From NCBI GenBank assembly GCA_963765105.1, contig CAVXUW010000004.1:1054001-1118000 (forward strand): a stretch of DNA of 64,000 nucleotides, in the 5' to 3' direction. Under the pieces are notes generated by a model. The model saw only the letters and a program-made list of their open reading frames with translations. It did no database searches and was not told the DNA's origin. Positions within the stretch are counted from its first letter, which is position 1; each line of letters begins with the position of its first letter. This DNA comes from CALMEC01 sp963765105 (lineage in GTDB: Bacteria; Actinomycetota; Thermoleophilia; Miltoncostaeales; Miltoncostaeaceae). The translations under genes were made by a program, and so were the position numbers. Positions 1 to 9,071 of the stretch are shown in pieces.

Positions 1-902
1 GCATGGGCGCGCACGAGGAGCGCCGTCCGTTTGACTGCGGTGAATCGACCAACAAACAAGACGACGACGGCACGTGGGTCGAGCAGCGCCGTAAGTTGTG
101 ACGGCTCGTATCGCACCGAACCCGGCCAGGGCTCCTCCGGCGTCCAGCCTCGCGGGTCGTCGCACAACCACCCGCGCCACCGCTCGGCCCGCTCCGCGGG
201 GTCGGCGCGAACCCCGTCGAACAGATCGGGATCAACACCGTTGGGGACCAATGTGATGTCTCCGGGGGGTAGTCGCAGGAGCCGTGTGGCGAGAGTGGCG
301 GCGGCGGTGGAGGACGCCAGGATGCGTGTCGACCGAGCCGCCCAGCCGCGCATTCGTTCCGCCCATACCTCTCCGTGCAACCAACCCGCGTCGTCGTGGA
401 TCGCCTGAAGCATGAGCAGTTCAGTGCCGTGGATGTGCGTCACGACCGGCACGTCGGGCGCCAGGCGGGCGAGTGCTTCGTGCGCCGGGGTGAGGTGATG
501 CAGGTGGACTACGTCGACCCCGTCGAGCACTCCCGGAGCTCCGAGGATCGTCTCCCATGCCGCAACGTGGTGGTCATAGACGGCATCATCGAGTGCGGCG
601 AACACTTGGTCCGGCGCCCCGGGGCGATCTTCGTACGAGGGATGGAGTGGCGGGTCCGCCCACAGCGGCTGCGCGGCTGCACGCGCCACGTCGTAGGGCA
701 CCGGGATCAGCTCGCCGACGCCGCGGAAGAAGGTCGCCGCGTGGCCCGGGTCCCCCGGATCACCGAGGGATCCGGCCACCACCCGCGTCCGCCAGCCCGT
801 CTCAGCGGAGCCCAGGAAACGACTCAGATAGCGCACTACCTGTGCCGAGCCACCACGTGGAAAGAAGACAAGGACGTGCAGCGCAACGCGGGGAATTGCC
901 AT
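1..902 (-). CDS. GT-B glycosyltransferase family 4 (N-terminal part, truncated by window edge)
   Basis: The frame stays open from the ATG at 902 to the left edge (300 residues seen; C-terminus outside the window). The N-terminal Rossmann half has a glycine-rich first loop (FFPRGGSAQVV, residues 13-23), VVHLHH (131-136) and HIHGTE (156-161). The inter-domain signature VPNGVDPDLF (219-228) is followed by a charged linker and VVLFVGRFTAVKR (279-291), the first strand of the donor-sugar domain in GT4 enzymes. An in-frame stop lies five codons upstream of the ATG, so the start is secure. The family transfers a nucleotide-sugar-activated hexose to a growing lipid-linked glycan at the inner membrane face. 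Its place beside flippase, deacetylase and ligase genes supports a role in exopolysaccharide assembly. Donor and acceptor cannot be deduced. Confidence 0.88.
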   Translation of the reverse strand, partial: MAIPRVALHVLVFFPRGGSAQVVRYLSRFLGSAETGWRTRVVAGSLGDPGDPGHAATFFRGVGELIPVPYDVARAAAQPLWADPPLHPSYEDRPGAPDQVFAALDDAVYDHHVAAWETILGAPGVLDGVDVVHLHHLTPAHEALARLAPDVPVVTHIHGTELLMLQAIHDDAGWLHGEVWAERMRGWAARSTRILASSTAAATLATRLLRLPPGDITLVPNGVDPDLFDGVRADPAERAERWRGWLCDDPRGWTPEEPWPGSVRYEPSQLTALLDPRAVVVLFVGRFTAVKRTALLVRAH

Positions 903-1089
903 GTCCGTGCCACACTAGCCCCCTCCCGACGATCAGGGCGCCCTGATCGGGCCCGACGGCGATGGCGGTCATCGCAACACCACCTTCAGGCGTTCCCACC
1001 ACCGCCCGAACGCGCAGGACGAGACACCATCGTTTGGACCTGACGGGCTTGCGGTCGACCGCACATCGTGTGGTACCGTCGCGGCCCTC

Positions 1090-2208
1090 ATGATGTGTCT
1101 GAGCAAGCAACAGCCGCGACGACTTCCCCGAATAGTCAGCTTGGTGGTTCTCACGTTCGCCGGGTCGGCGGTTGCGGCACCCCCTGGGTTCTCCCCCGTC
1201 CGCAAGGTGGGGCCGAAACCGGCGAATGCGCGTTACGTGGCCACCAACGGCAGTGACGGTAACCCGGGAACCCTGGCGCGTCCGTGGCGGACGATTGGGC
1301 ACGCGATGGGAGCCGCCGGGGCCGGGCAGACGGTTCTTGTGCGGGGCGGTACGTATGACGAGCGGGTGACGACCGAGCGCAGCGGGGCTGCCGGGGCGCC
1401 CATCACGCTGCGCGGCTATCCGCGTGAGCGTGCCGTGTTTGCCGGGTCGCTCATCATCACCTCCAACTGGATTCAGGTGTCAGGGCTGCGGTTTGTGCGC
1501 GGCTCGAGTTCGGGGTCGGATGATCCGTTGGTGTACGTCTCCGGTGGCGACCACGTGGAGGTGTCCGGCAACAACATGAGTGGTTCACCGATCTCCGCCA
1601 TCTACGTGGGCGACCCGGGCAATACCGCCGACGATGTGCGCATCCTGGGCAACCGCATTCACGACAACGGCGACGACAGCCAGTTCCACCACGGCATCTA
1701 CTGCAGCCACACCAACGGCGCGACGATTGCGAACAACATCGTTGAGCACAATGCCGCGTTCGGCATTCAGGCCTACCCCGACTGCGACAACGCCGACATC
1801 GCCAACAACACCATCGTGGCAAACGGCAAGGCGGGGGTGATCGTTGGTGGTGACGGCGAGACCGCAACCGAGAGCACTCAGGTGGTGAACAACATCATCA
1901 CCCGAAACCGCGCCCAAGGAATCCTTGGCTACTGGGAAGGCAACACCGGTGGCGACAACCGTGCGTTTGGCAACCTCATTGCCAGCAACGCGGATGGATC
2001 GTTCGACGGGGAAGGCGTGGCCGTGTCGGGCAACATCCTCGCCCCCCCACGTTTTGTGAACCTCACCGCACGCAACTACGGCCTTCGCCGCGGCAGCCCG
2101 GCCATCGGCAAGGCCGTGATCGGACTGTCACCCGGACGTGACATCGCGGGTCGCCCCCGGGGAAAGCGCCGCGATCTGGGCGCCGTCGAAGCGGTGCCCG
2201 GCCGCTAG
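1090..2208 (+). CDS. Secreted right-handed parallel beta-helix repeat protein
   Basis: This is a 372-residue protein. Residues 1-29 form a signal peptide (Arg-rich n-region, hydrophobic core LVVLTFAGSAVAA). The mature part opens with the ARYVATNGSDGNPGTLARPW block typical of pectate-lyase-like solenoids, followed by WRTIGHAM and VRGGTYDERV. The rest is a series of short Asn/Gly-rich coils (NNMSG, GNRIHDNG, NNIVEHN, NNTIVANG, NNIITRN) that close with RDLGAVEAV, a usual C-terminal ending of the fold. No catalytic triad can be named from sequence, so lyase, epimerase or adhesin are all possible. A TACCGT -10-like box sits 10 nt before the first ATG. It is related to the three beta-helix genes at 15.2, 17.4 and 22.0 kb but is the most divergent. 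Confidence 0.88.
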   Translation: MMCLSKQQPRRLPRIVSLVVLTFAGSAVAAPPGFSPVRKVGPKPANARYVATNGSDGNPGTLARPWRTIGHAMGAAGAGQTVLVRGGTYDERVTTERSGAAGAPITLRGYPRERAVFAGSLIITSNWIQVSGLRFVRGSSSGSDDPLVYVSGGDHVEVSGNNMSGSPISAIYVGDPGNTADDVRILGNRIHDNGDDSQFHHGIYCSHTNGATIANNIVEHNAAFGIQAYPDCDNADIANNTIVANGKAGVIVGGDGETATESTQVVNNIITRNRAQGILGYWEGNTGGDNRAFGNLIASNADGSFDGEGVAVSGNILAPPRFVNLTARNYGLRRGSPAIGKAVIGLSPGRDIAGRPRGKRRDLGAVEAVPGR

Positions 2209-2332
2209 GCGCACGGGTTCGGCGTCGACGCCAACCCGCGATACAATTTGGCCGGTTGCGGCGGCCACGCCGTGAGCTCTCGGACGTAAACCTGGGGTGG
2301 CGGCCACGCACCCCCGTCGGGCACGGAGGCAG

Positions 2333-3718
2333 GTGACAGAAACACGCGCTGAACCCGACGCCGTCGACGCTGACCCGACGACCGCGTCGGGACGCGGCTC
2401 CCTGCTGGGCGCCGCCGCCATGACCTACGGCAGCGAGGTTCTCACCGCAGCGCTGTCGCTGGGAAATGCCCTCATCATCTCCCGCGGCCTTGGCGCCAGC
2501 GGCCGGGGCGAGGTTGCGTTCCTGACGGCGATGGCCTACCTCACGTCAAGCCTGGCCACCATCGGCGTCCAGGAAGCCATCGGCAACATCGTTGGGCGCT
2601 CACCGGAACGCCGCCGTGCCCTGGCCGGGAACGCCGTCATGCTTGCGCTGCTTTTCGGTGGTGCGGCGATCATCGCCGTGGGGGCGCTGATCGCGCTTGT
2701 TCCCCGCGCCGCGGGAGACAGCGACACCCTCCTGCGCTGGCTGGCGTTGGCGTCAATCCCGATGCTGATTCTGCAGGTGTTCCTTCGGTATCTGGTTCAG
2801 GCCGACTATCGATTTGGCGTCGCCAACGCCGCCCTGGTGGTGCCGGCCGTTCTCAATGTCGTCATCAATGGCGCAATGGCAGCGATTGGCGACATCAGCA
2901 TCGCGTCAGCCCTCATCGTCTGGATCGGTGGCCAGGCGCTGTCGACCGTGTTGCTCGGGGCGTACGTGGCATCGAAGCTGATGGGATTCGGTCGGCCGGA
3001 TCGAGCGTTGGCGCGAGAGAGCATCGTCTTCGGCGCGAAGAGCCATGTGGGTCGCGTCATGCTCCTGGGCAACTACCGAATGGATGCCTGGATACTTTTC
3101 GCCCTTGCAGGTTCGACAGAACTCGGTCTCTACAGCGTTGCTGTTGCCTGGGCCGAAGCCGCCTACTTCCTCCCAACTGCTCTGTCCGCGGTGCAGCGCC
3201 CCGACCTTGTGCGTGCGAACCGCAACGACGCCGGGACGCTCGGGGCAGCGGTGTTCCGCATCGCCGTGGCGTCGACTGCCCTGCTGGTTATCGGCCTGGT
3301 GGTCGCCGCACCGTTCCTGTGCGTCGTGATCTTCGGCAACGAGTTCCGCGGGTCGGTTGACGACCTTCAGATCCTGGCCCTCGGTGCGTTCGGGGTCATT
3401 GCCATGAAGCAGCTCGCCAGCGCCCTCACGGCGCAGGGCTTCCCCACCCGGTCGAGCATCGCGCTGGGCGTCGGGTTCGTGGTGACGATCATCCTCGACA
3501 TCGTCCTCATCCCTGACTACGGCGGGCGGGGTGCCGCAATCGCCTCGACCGTCGCGTACACCGCCGGGGGGCTTGCCGCAGCCGTGCTGTTCAGTCGCAC
3601 GCTCGCCACACCGCTGAGCCAGCTGATTCCCCGTGTTAGCGACGTGACGTCATTCGCACACACCATCCGGTCGATCATTCGGCGCCTGCGCCGAGGGGCC
3701 TCAGGGGAAAACGCCTGA
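2333..3718 (+). CDS. Oligosaccharide flippase, Wzx/MurJ-like (MATE/MOP superfamily)
   Basis: The product is about 461 residues with roughly 12-14 predicted hydrophobic helices. It begins TYGSEVLTAALSLGNALIIS and includes GLGASGRGEVAFLTA, the N-terminal helix and loop characteristic of polysaccharide-biosynthesis flippases. Such proteins move undecaprenyl-pyrophosphate-linked repeat units across the membrane. The start was placed at GTG 2333 because GGAGG precedes it by 3 nt. An upstream in-frame GTG at 2297 has no visible ribosome binding site but cannot be excluded. A TACAAT box lies near 2241. The stop codon overlaps the next ATG (TGATG), so the deacetylase is translationally coupled. Confidence 0.9.
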   Translation: MTETRAEPDAVDADPTTASGRGSLLGAAAMTYGSEVLTAALSLGNALIISRGLGASGRGEVAFLTAMAYLTSSLATIGVQEAIGNIVGRSPERRRALAGNAVMLALLFGGAAIIAVGALIALVPRAAGDSDTLLRWLALASIPMLILQVFLRYLVQADYRFGVANAALVVPAVLNVVINGAMAAIGDISIASALIVWIGGQALSTVLLGAYVASKLMGFGRPDRALARESIVFGAKSHVGRVMLLGNYRMDAWILFALAGSTELGLYSVAVAWAEAAYFLPTALSAVQRPDLVRANRNDAGTLGAAVFRIAVASTALLVIGLVVAAPFLCVVIFGNEFRGSVDDLQILALGAFGVIAMKQLASALTAQGFPTRSSIALGVGFVVTIILDIVLIPDYGGRGAAIASTVAYTAGGLAAAVLFSRTLATPLSQLIPRVSDVTSFAHTIRSIIRRLRRGASGENA

Positions 3719-4611
3719 TGTCGCGGATGGCCGACGCCCTTTCACGTGTGATCGTGACGACGGGGGTGGCAGCGGCAGTGCGCGCCACGGTGGCACGGCG
3801 GCGCGCCTCGATCCTGCTGTACCACGACCCCACCCCCGACGCGCTCGACACGCACCTGACCTACCTGCGGGCCCACTACACGCCGATCTCCCTCGACACC
3901 CTCGTCGACGCGCTCCGCGGACGAACGTTTCGACAGCTGCCTCCGCGGTCGGTCGTGATCACCATCGATGACGGGCACCGGCGCAACCGCGAACTGCTCG
4001 AGGTGTTTCGTCGGCACGAGGTGGTGCCCACGATCTACCTCTGCAGCCAGATCGTCGCGACCAATCGCCACTACTGGTTTCTCGATACCCCCGATCCGGA
4101 GCCGCTGAAAGCACTGCCCAACCATGAGCGCCTCGCCGTACTGGCCGAGGCCGGCTTTGCACAGGACGCCGCGTTCTCCACCGACCGTCAGGCCCTCAAC
4201 GCTGCCGAGATCGCGGAGATGCGCGACGACATCGCGTTCGGCGGCCACACGCGCTTTCACCCGATCCTGCCCATGTGTAGCGACCACGAGGCCGAGCAGG
4301 AGATCGCCGTGTGCCGTGAGGAGGTCACCACCTTGGTGGAGCGTCCCTGCGATCATTTCGCCTATCCCAACGGTGATCACTCACCGCGTGATGTGGCGGC
4401 CGTTCAGCAGGCCGGATACCGCTCCGCGCGCACCACGGCCACCGGCTGGGTGGGGCCACACACCGACCCGTATCGCTTGCCCATCCTGGGCGTACCGGAC
4501 GACGCGCCGGTTACGCGTGTGGCGGCAGACCTGACGGGTGTGACGAGTTGGCTGGCCCATCACTGGACGGGCGGGCTACCCCGACCCCGACTCCGACGCC
4601 GCGACGGGTAA
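3718..4611 (+). CDS. NodB-type polysaccharide deacetylase
   Basis: A 297-residue protein. The early block SILLYHDPTP (about residues 31-40) and VVITIDDGHRRN (about 78-89) form the NodB motif 1, with Asp-Asp where TFDDG is usual. GGHTRFHPIL (about 178-187) supplies the HxxxH metal ligands, and FAYPNGDHSPRD (about 217-228) is motif 3. The enzyme removes N- or O-acetyl groups from surface polysaccharide and requires a divalent metal. No strong signal peptide is seen, although residues 14-24 are weakly hydrophobic. Its ATG overlaps the flippase stop, so the two form an operon. The last 100 nt overlap the 3' end of the convergent GT2 gene, which is unusual and may reflect the frameshifts in that gene. 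Confidence 0.87.
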   Translation: MSRMADALSRVIVTTGVAAAVRATVARRRASILLYHDPTPDALDTHLTYLRAHYTPISLDTLVDALRGRTFRQLPPRSVVITIDDGHRRNRELLEVFRRHEVVPTIYLCSQIVATNRHYWFLDTPDPEPLKALPNHERLAVLAEAGFAQDAAFSTDRQALNAAEIAEMRDDIAFGGHTRFHPILPMCSDHEAEQEIAVCREEVTTLVERPCDHFAYPNGDHSPRDVAAVQQAGYRSARTTATGWVGPHTDPYRLPILGVPDDAPVTRVAADLTGVTSWLAHHWTGGLPRPRLRRRDG

Positions 4612-5607
4612 GCGCCCGAAGCAGGCCGTGCGCCATCCCGATTCCGTACCCCAGGTGGAACGCCGGGAACGCCGCGAGCACACGGGCCGTCTGACCAACC
4701 GACTCCCGCCGTCGTGAGACCGCCTTGACCGCCGACACACCCGCAGCGCCCGCGTAGACCGCGAGTTCACCGCCCAGAGCCAGGCGTGCCCAGCCAAAGG
4801 GCGCGGCCAGCGGCGCCAGCACGGCAAGCGACCCCACCAGGCCGATTGGCGCGAGACTGCGGAGTCCGAGAACGGCCTGGTGCTTACGCATGACCGGGAT
4901 CTTCCAGAGCCCGTACTCGTAGTACTGGCGAAAAACGCCACGCCAGGTTCCACGCGGGGTGTAACGCAGGCTGATGGCCGGGTCGAGCACGATGCGTCCC
5001 CCGGCACGGCGCAGGCGCACGTTGAACTCGTCATCCTGGTTGCGCACAAAGTCCTCGTCGAACATCCCCGCATGGCGGAACGCCTCGGGTCGAAACGCGC
5101 CGAAGGTGACGGTGTCCACCTCCACACGCTCAGTACCGTCGCCATGGCGGGTCCAGCCGATACCGCCGAAGGGGCTGTCCATGGCGCAGGCCACCGCCCG
5201 CTCCATGGGTGTCGTGCCCTCGGGAATGACGACCCCGCCGACGTTCCACGCGCCGGTTTCGTCGGCCGCAACAACGCAGCGGCGCACGTAGTCGGGCGGG
5301 TAGGAAGAATGGCAATCCATCCGCACCAGCAGGTCGGCCTGTGGTGTGGCGAATGCACTCGTTGAGGCCGGTTGGCACGATGCGTCGCGGGTTGGCGACG
5401 ACCGTCAGTGGCACGCCGTGCTCGGCGCAGACGGCGCGAAGAATGTCGGGCGAGTCCGTCATCGGAATCGCCATCGGCGACGATGAGGTCGAGTTCACCC
5501 GCGAAGTCCTGATCGGCAACGGACCGCGCGAATGTGGCGATGTGACGGGCCTCGTTGCGCATCGGGGCGATGATGGAGACGCGACGAATCGCCTCGGTGC
5601 TGCTCAC
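4511..5607 (-). CDS. GT2 family glycosyltransferase, ExoA-like, with two apparent frameshifts
   Basis: Three adjacent minus-strand frames join into one family-2 glycosyltransferase of about 364 residues. The start is GTG 5607, overlapping the aminotransferase stop (GTGA), and gives RRVSIIAPMRNEARHIATF and DLIVADGDSDDG. The frame shifts near 5455 into SPDILRAVCAEHGVPLTVV and NECIR, then again near 5340 into ADLLVRMDCHSSYPPDYV, GGIGW, MFDEDFVRNQDDEF (the ED and catalytic-base region) and two C-terminal membrane segments. Each shift is explained by one extra base, and removing both makes the length an exact multiple of three. This topology is typical of succinoglycan ExoA-like enzymes acting on lipid-linked glycan. 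Whether the shifts are sequencing errors or real decay cannot be told here. Confidence 0.8.
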
Positions 5608-6792
5608 TCGCCGACCTCGGAAATGGCCTGGCCGAGCGACTGCACCACGAAGTCGATCTGATCGTCGGTGAGGTGTGGATAGAGCGGCAACGTCAGCAAC
5701 CGTTCCGCAACCGCATCGGTATTCGGCAAGCGAGCGATCGTCTGCGACGTTTGCAAAGGCCTGGAAGGTGTGAATCGGCGGGTAGTGCACGCTGGTCTGG
5801 ACGCCTGCGGCGGTGAGGTGCTCGCGCACCGCGTGGCGATTGACCCCCTTCGGGAGCAGGATTTCCTCGAGGTGGTAGGCCGAGATGGCGTCGGCGGCGG
5901 TGTCGGCAAACGGCACCTGTACCCCGTCGATGGCCGCGAGGGCAGCGCGGTAGCGCGCGGCGTGGCGGCCGCGCGCAGCGTTGTTGTCGTCGAGTCGTGC
6001 CAACTGCACGCTGCCGATGGCGGCGCGCAACTCGTCGAGTCGGTAGTTGAACCCGTGGAGCAGCACGTCGTACCCGGACGCGTGGCCGCGGTGGCGGTCC
6101 CAGGTGAGGGTTGTCATCCCGTGCGAGCGTAGGAGGCGCATCTGCTCGGCGATGTCGTCGTCGTTGGTGGTGACCATGCCACCCTCCCCCACGGGGAGGT
6201 TCTTGTTGGAGAAGAAGCTGAAGCAGCCGGCGGCGCCGATGGAGCCGAGACGACGGCCGTCGAGGGAGGCCCCGGGGGCGTGGGCGGCGTCCTCGATGAT
6301 GACGAGGTTGTGTTCGTCGGCGATTCGTCCGAGAGCCGTCAGATCGCACGGGAAACCGCCGTAGTGCACCGGCATGATGGCCCGCGTCGCCGGGGTGACC
6401 GCGGCGGAGACATCTGCCGAATCGAGGTTCAGGTCGTGAGGGCCGAGAATGTCGCACAAAACCGGGGTGGCTCCCACGGCGCGAACCATATTGGCGGCGG
6501 CCACGAAGGTCAGCGACGGCACGATGACCTCGTCGCCCGGGCCGATGCCGACGGCGAGCAGGGCGATGTGGATTGCGGCAGTGCCGTTGGCCACGACGAA
6601 GGCATGTGACACGCCGCACATCTCGGCGAACTCCTGCTCGAACGCGGCCACGCGCGGGCCCATGCTCCACCACCCCGACGCGACCGCGTCGTGGGCGGCT
6701 GCGAGGAGGACGTCGTCGACGGCGACATCCGAAAGCGACACCCGCAGGGCGGGTGCGACAGCGGCGTTGGTTGACTGGTTGCGGGCAGACAT
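5604..6792 (-). CDS. DegT/DnrJ/EryC1/StrS sugar aminotransferase, one apparent frameshift
   Basis: This is a PLP-dependent aminotransferase that makes amino-sugar nucleotides (for example 4-amino or 3-amino deoxyhexoses). The start ATG 6792 has AAAGGA 7 nt upstream. VANGTAAIHIAL, GDEVIVPSLTFVA, EDAAHAPGA and FSFFSNKNLPVGEGGM are present; the last holds the Schiff-base lysine in SxxKxL/I context, followed by GFNYRLDELRAAIG. After IHTFQAFANVADDRSL the frame shifts by one base (5718-5735) to LPNTDAVAERLLTLPLYPHL and ends QSLGQAISEVGE. With the extra base removed the product is 395 residues, normal for the family. The stop overlaps the GT2 start, so the two form an operon. Read uncorrected, the frame runs on falsely into a fused 773-codon ORF. 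Confidence 0.87.
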
Positions 6793-6918
6793 CACGCAAT
6801 CCTTTGCTGTGGCGGGAAGCGCCGTCTGAGACGGCGCGCGGGACATCACACTCTTCGTCTGAGGATAGCCCAAGGGTGGAAAAACTCCCTCCCCCAAATG
6901 GGGGGTTTTGCCACGCCC

Positions 6919-7851
6919 TTAGGCCGTGCCGGAGCGCAGGCGGGAGGCGAGGAAGCGGGTCTGAAGTCTGCGCAGGTGGCCTGGGGTGGCGTGTGCCTGC
7001 CACCCGGGCTGTTCCCGAAGATAGTCGAGCAGCGTGGAGGCCGGCACGAACCACCCGGGTAGGGCGGCCAGTCGGCGCATGAGCGACTCGAACTGCGGGT
7101 TGAGCTTTCCGTCATCGACGAACCCGAGCGCGAAGTGGGTGTAGGCGATACATGCCCCTCCTTCGGCAACCAGACGATCCTGATTGGCTTCGGACAGGAG
7201 GGTGAGCCACGGACCGATCTCGGCGCCGTTGCTGCCGCTGAACCAGTACTTCACGAACGGCCGACTGCTGTCGTGATACGGCATGTGCGGGTCTTGAGCC
7301 AGGGTGTTGATGTCGGAGTAGACGAAGTTGCGCACGTACTCGACTCGATCACGGCAGAGATCGCCCCAGAAGTAGGGGCTACCCGGGACATGCCCGAAGT
7401 TGCGACGGTCCTGCCTGGCTGCACGGTTCGCCAGGCGGTAGACCGATCGCAGGGGTTGGTTGAGCCGGGCATCACCCCAGTAGATGCCCTCCGTCTGGCC
7501 ATCGTGGTTGATGTGCATGCGCGGGTCGGCGCCGATGACCTCGCGGAAGTAGTCAAGCCCGCGTTCGACATCGGGCCGTTCCGACGGATGGTCGGTTGTG
7601 CCGTGGATCGCGATCTCGAACCCCTGCCGCTGCAGATCGAGCACCCAGGCGCGGTACGCATCGTCCTCCAGGGTGAGCCCACCGTACTTCGGGGTGCGTG
7701 TCGGTGCGAGCGGCCACACGGTCTTTGTGGTGCGCAGACCGAGTTCGTCGAGCAGGTCGTAGACGGGCTTGGTGTTCTCGAGCGTCGATTCGTCCGTGTC
7801 GTCGACCACCGTGAACGCAAACCGCTTGCCCTCGGGCCAACGAATCGTCAT
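6919..7851 (-). CDS. NodB-like (polysaccharide-deacetylase fold) protein of unknown specificity
   Basis: A 310-residue cytoplasmic-looking protein starting at ATG 7851, with AGGAGAG 5 nt upstream. FAFTVVDDTDESTLENTKPV near the N-terminus resembles deacetylase motif 1 with a DDTD core. FEIAIHGTTDHPSER resembles the metal-binding HxxxxH segment, and CIAYTHFALGFVDDG lies near the end. Between them is a Trp/Tyr-rich insertion (GSPYFWGDLCRDRVEYVRNF). This layout suits a divergent carbohydrate-esterase-4-like hydrolase, but the canonical third motif is not recognisable and activity is not assured. It lies downstream of, and divergent from, the FemAB-like gene, inside the polysaccharide cluster. Confidence 0.6.
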   Translation of the reverse strand: MTIRWPEGKRFAFTVVDDTDESTLENTKPVYDLLDELGLRTTKTVWPLAPTRTPKYGGLTLEDDAYRAWVLDLQRQGFEIAIHGTTDHPSERPDVERGLDYFREVIGADPRMHINHDGQTEGIYWGDARLNQPLRSVYRLANRAARQDRRNFGHVPGSPYFWGDLCRDRVEYVRNFVYSDINTLAQDPHMPYHDSSRPFVKYWFSGSNGAEIGPWLTLLSEANQDRLVAEGGACIAYTHFALGFVDDGKLNPQFESLMRRLAALPGWFVPASTLLDYLREQPGWQAHATPGHLRRLQTRFLASRLRSGTA

Positions 7852-7874
7852 CACGCTCTCCTGGGCCGCATTCG

Positions 7875-9071
7875 GTGTGCGCAAAAGATGGTCACAGGCA
7901 GTCCACAGAGTGTAGCGAATGGCGCACGTCGACCCGTGTTTGCCGGGCTGATCCCAGCCCGGCTATCATCGCCTCTCGTCCATCCCCGAATCAAGGATCG
8001 CCCGTCCTCACCCTCGTTCGTCGTTACCCCCGCGAAGTCGATTGGGAGCGCCTCGACGCATTCCCGGATCGATTTGTCACCCAGTCACTCCCCTGGCTTC
8101 GGTTCATCGTCGAAACGCAAGGCGCCGATGTCGTCATCGCCGACGTTCGCGATGGTGAGAGAACGGTCGGGCATTTCACCGGGCTGATTGCGAAGCGTTT
8201 CGGCGTGCGGATCCTGGGAAGCCCCTTGCCCGGCTGGTCAACTGCGTACCAAGGGTTCAATCTCATGCCCGAGGTATCACGGGCGGATGCTTTGGAGGCG
8301 CTCATCGCATTTGCCCTAGGTGAGCTGCGATGTCATCACATCGAATTTCGTGACCGCAACCTCACGGCCGTCGACGTGCGTGATCCCCGGGCCCACGTGG
8401 AGCAGTTCGAGACCTATGACATCGATCTGTCCGACTCGGAGGAGGAGATTTTCGGGCGGTTCTCGAGCGCCTGCCGCCGCGCCATTCGCCGGTCCGAGAA
8501 AGTGGGCCTGGCCATCGAGGAGGCCGACGTTGAGGGGTTCGCCGACGAGTACTACGTCCAACTCGAAGACGTGTTCGCAAAGCAGAACCTCCGCCCCACC
8601 TACGATGTCGCGCGCGTTCGGTCACTCATCCGCCATCTGCACCCGGCGGGGCGGGTGTTGCTGCTGCGCGCACGCGACCCTGAGGGCGCGCCAATCGCCA
8701 CGGGGATCTTCCCGGCCCTGGGGTCAACAATGTTCTTCTGGGGTGGGGCCAGCCTGCAGTCGGGTCAGCAACATCGGCCCAACGAAGCCATCTTCTGGCA
8801 CGCGTTGCGCCACTGGAAAGAGCGTGGTGTCACGATCTTCGACTTGGGCGGGGGCGGAGAGTACAAGCGCAAGTACGGTGGCCAGAATGTGTTCGTTCCC
8901 CACGTGGCGCGCTCGCGCGCCGAGCCCTTGTGGCACCTGCGGGAGTGGATGCGCAAACGAAACGACCCAGACAACCCGTCGGGTCGTTTCGCCCGGTCAG
9001 ACGCGGCGGGCGGCGGCGCCAACGACCAGACGCCCGACGCGACGGACGGCGCCGAAAGCGGAGCGACGTAG
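7875..9071 (+). CDS. FemAB/GNAT-type peptidoglycan bridge or lipid II aminoacyltransferase-like protein
   Basis: The conserved part starts at about residue 45 (LVRRYPREVDWERLDAF) and holds two GNAT-like halves. They include FVTQSLPWLRFIVETQGADV, ILGSPLPGWSTAYQGFNL, YDIDLSDSEEEIFGRFSSACRRAIRRS and the FemAB signature region WHALRHWKERGVTIFDLGGG. Such proteins transfer amino acids or other acyl groups to lipid-linked or wall substrates; in EPS loci they are also found as FemAB-family accessory proteins. The only canonical start in frame is GTG 7875, which gives a 43-residue leader of low quality. A good TATCAT box at 7964-7969 lies inside that leader, so the real start is uncertain and may be non-canonical or hidden by an indel. 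The 3' end overlaps the convergent phosphoesterase gene by 75 nt. Confidence 0.75.
   Translation: MCAKDGHRQSTECSEWRTSTRVCRADPSPAIIASRPSPNQGSPVLTLVRRYPREVDWERLDAFPDRFVTQSLPWLRFIVETQGADVVIADVRDGERTVGHFTGLIAKRFGVRILGSPLPGWSTAYQGFNLMPEVSRADALEALIAFALGELRCHHIEFRDRNLTAVDVRDPRAHVEQFETYDIDLSDSEEEIFGRFSSACRRAIRRSEKVGLAIEEADVEGFADEYYVQLEDVFAKQNLRPTYDVARVRSLIRHLHPAGRVLLLRARDPEGAPIATGIFPALGSTMFFWGGASLQSGQQHRPNEAIFWHALRHWKERGVTIFDLGGGGEYKRKYGGQNVFVPHVARSRAEPLWHLREWMRKRNDPDNPSGRFARSDAAGGGANDQTPDATDGAESGAT

Noticed and set aside
4576..6897. A single 773-codon frame fusing aminotransferase and glycosyltransferase
   Set aside because: The fusion arises from a one-base shift. The correct frames give a normal 395-residue aminotransferase whose stop overlaps the GT2 start, and the fused C-terminal part is non-conserved sequence.
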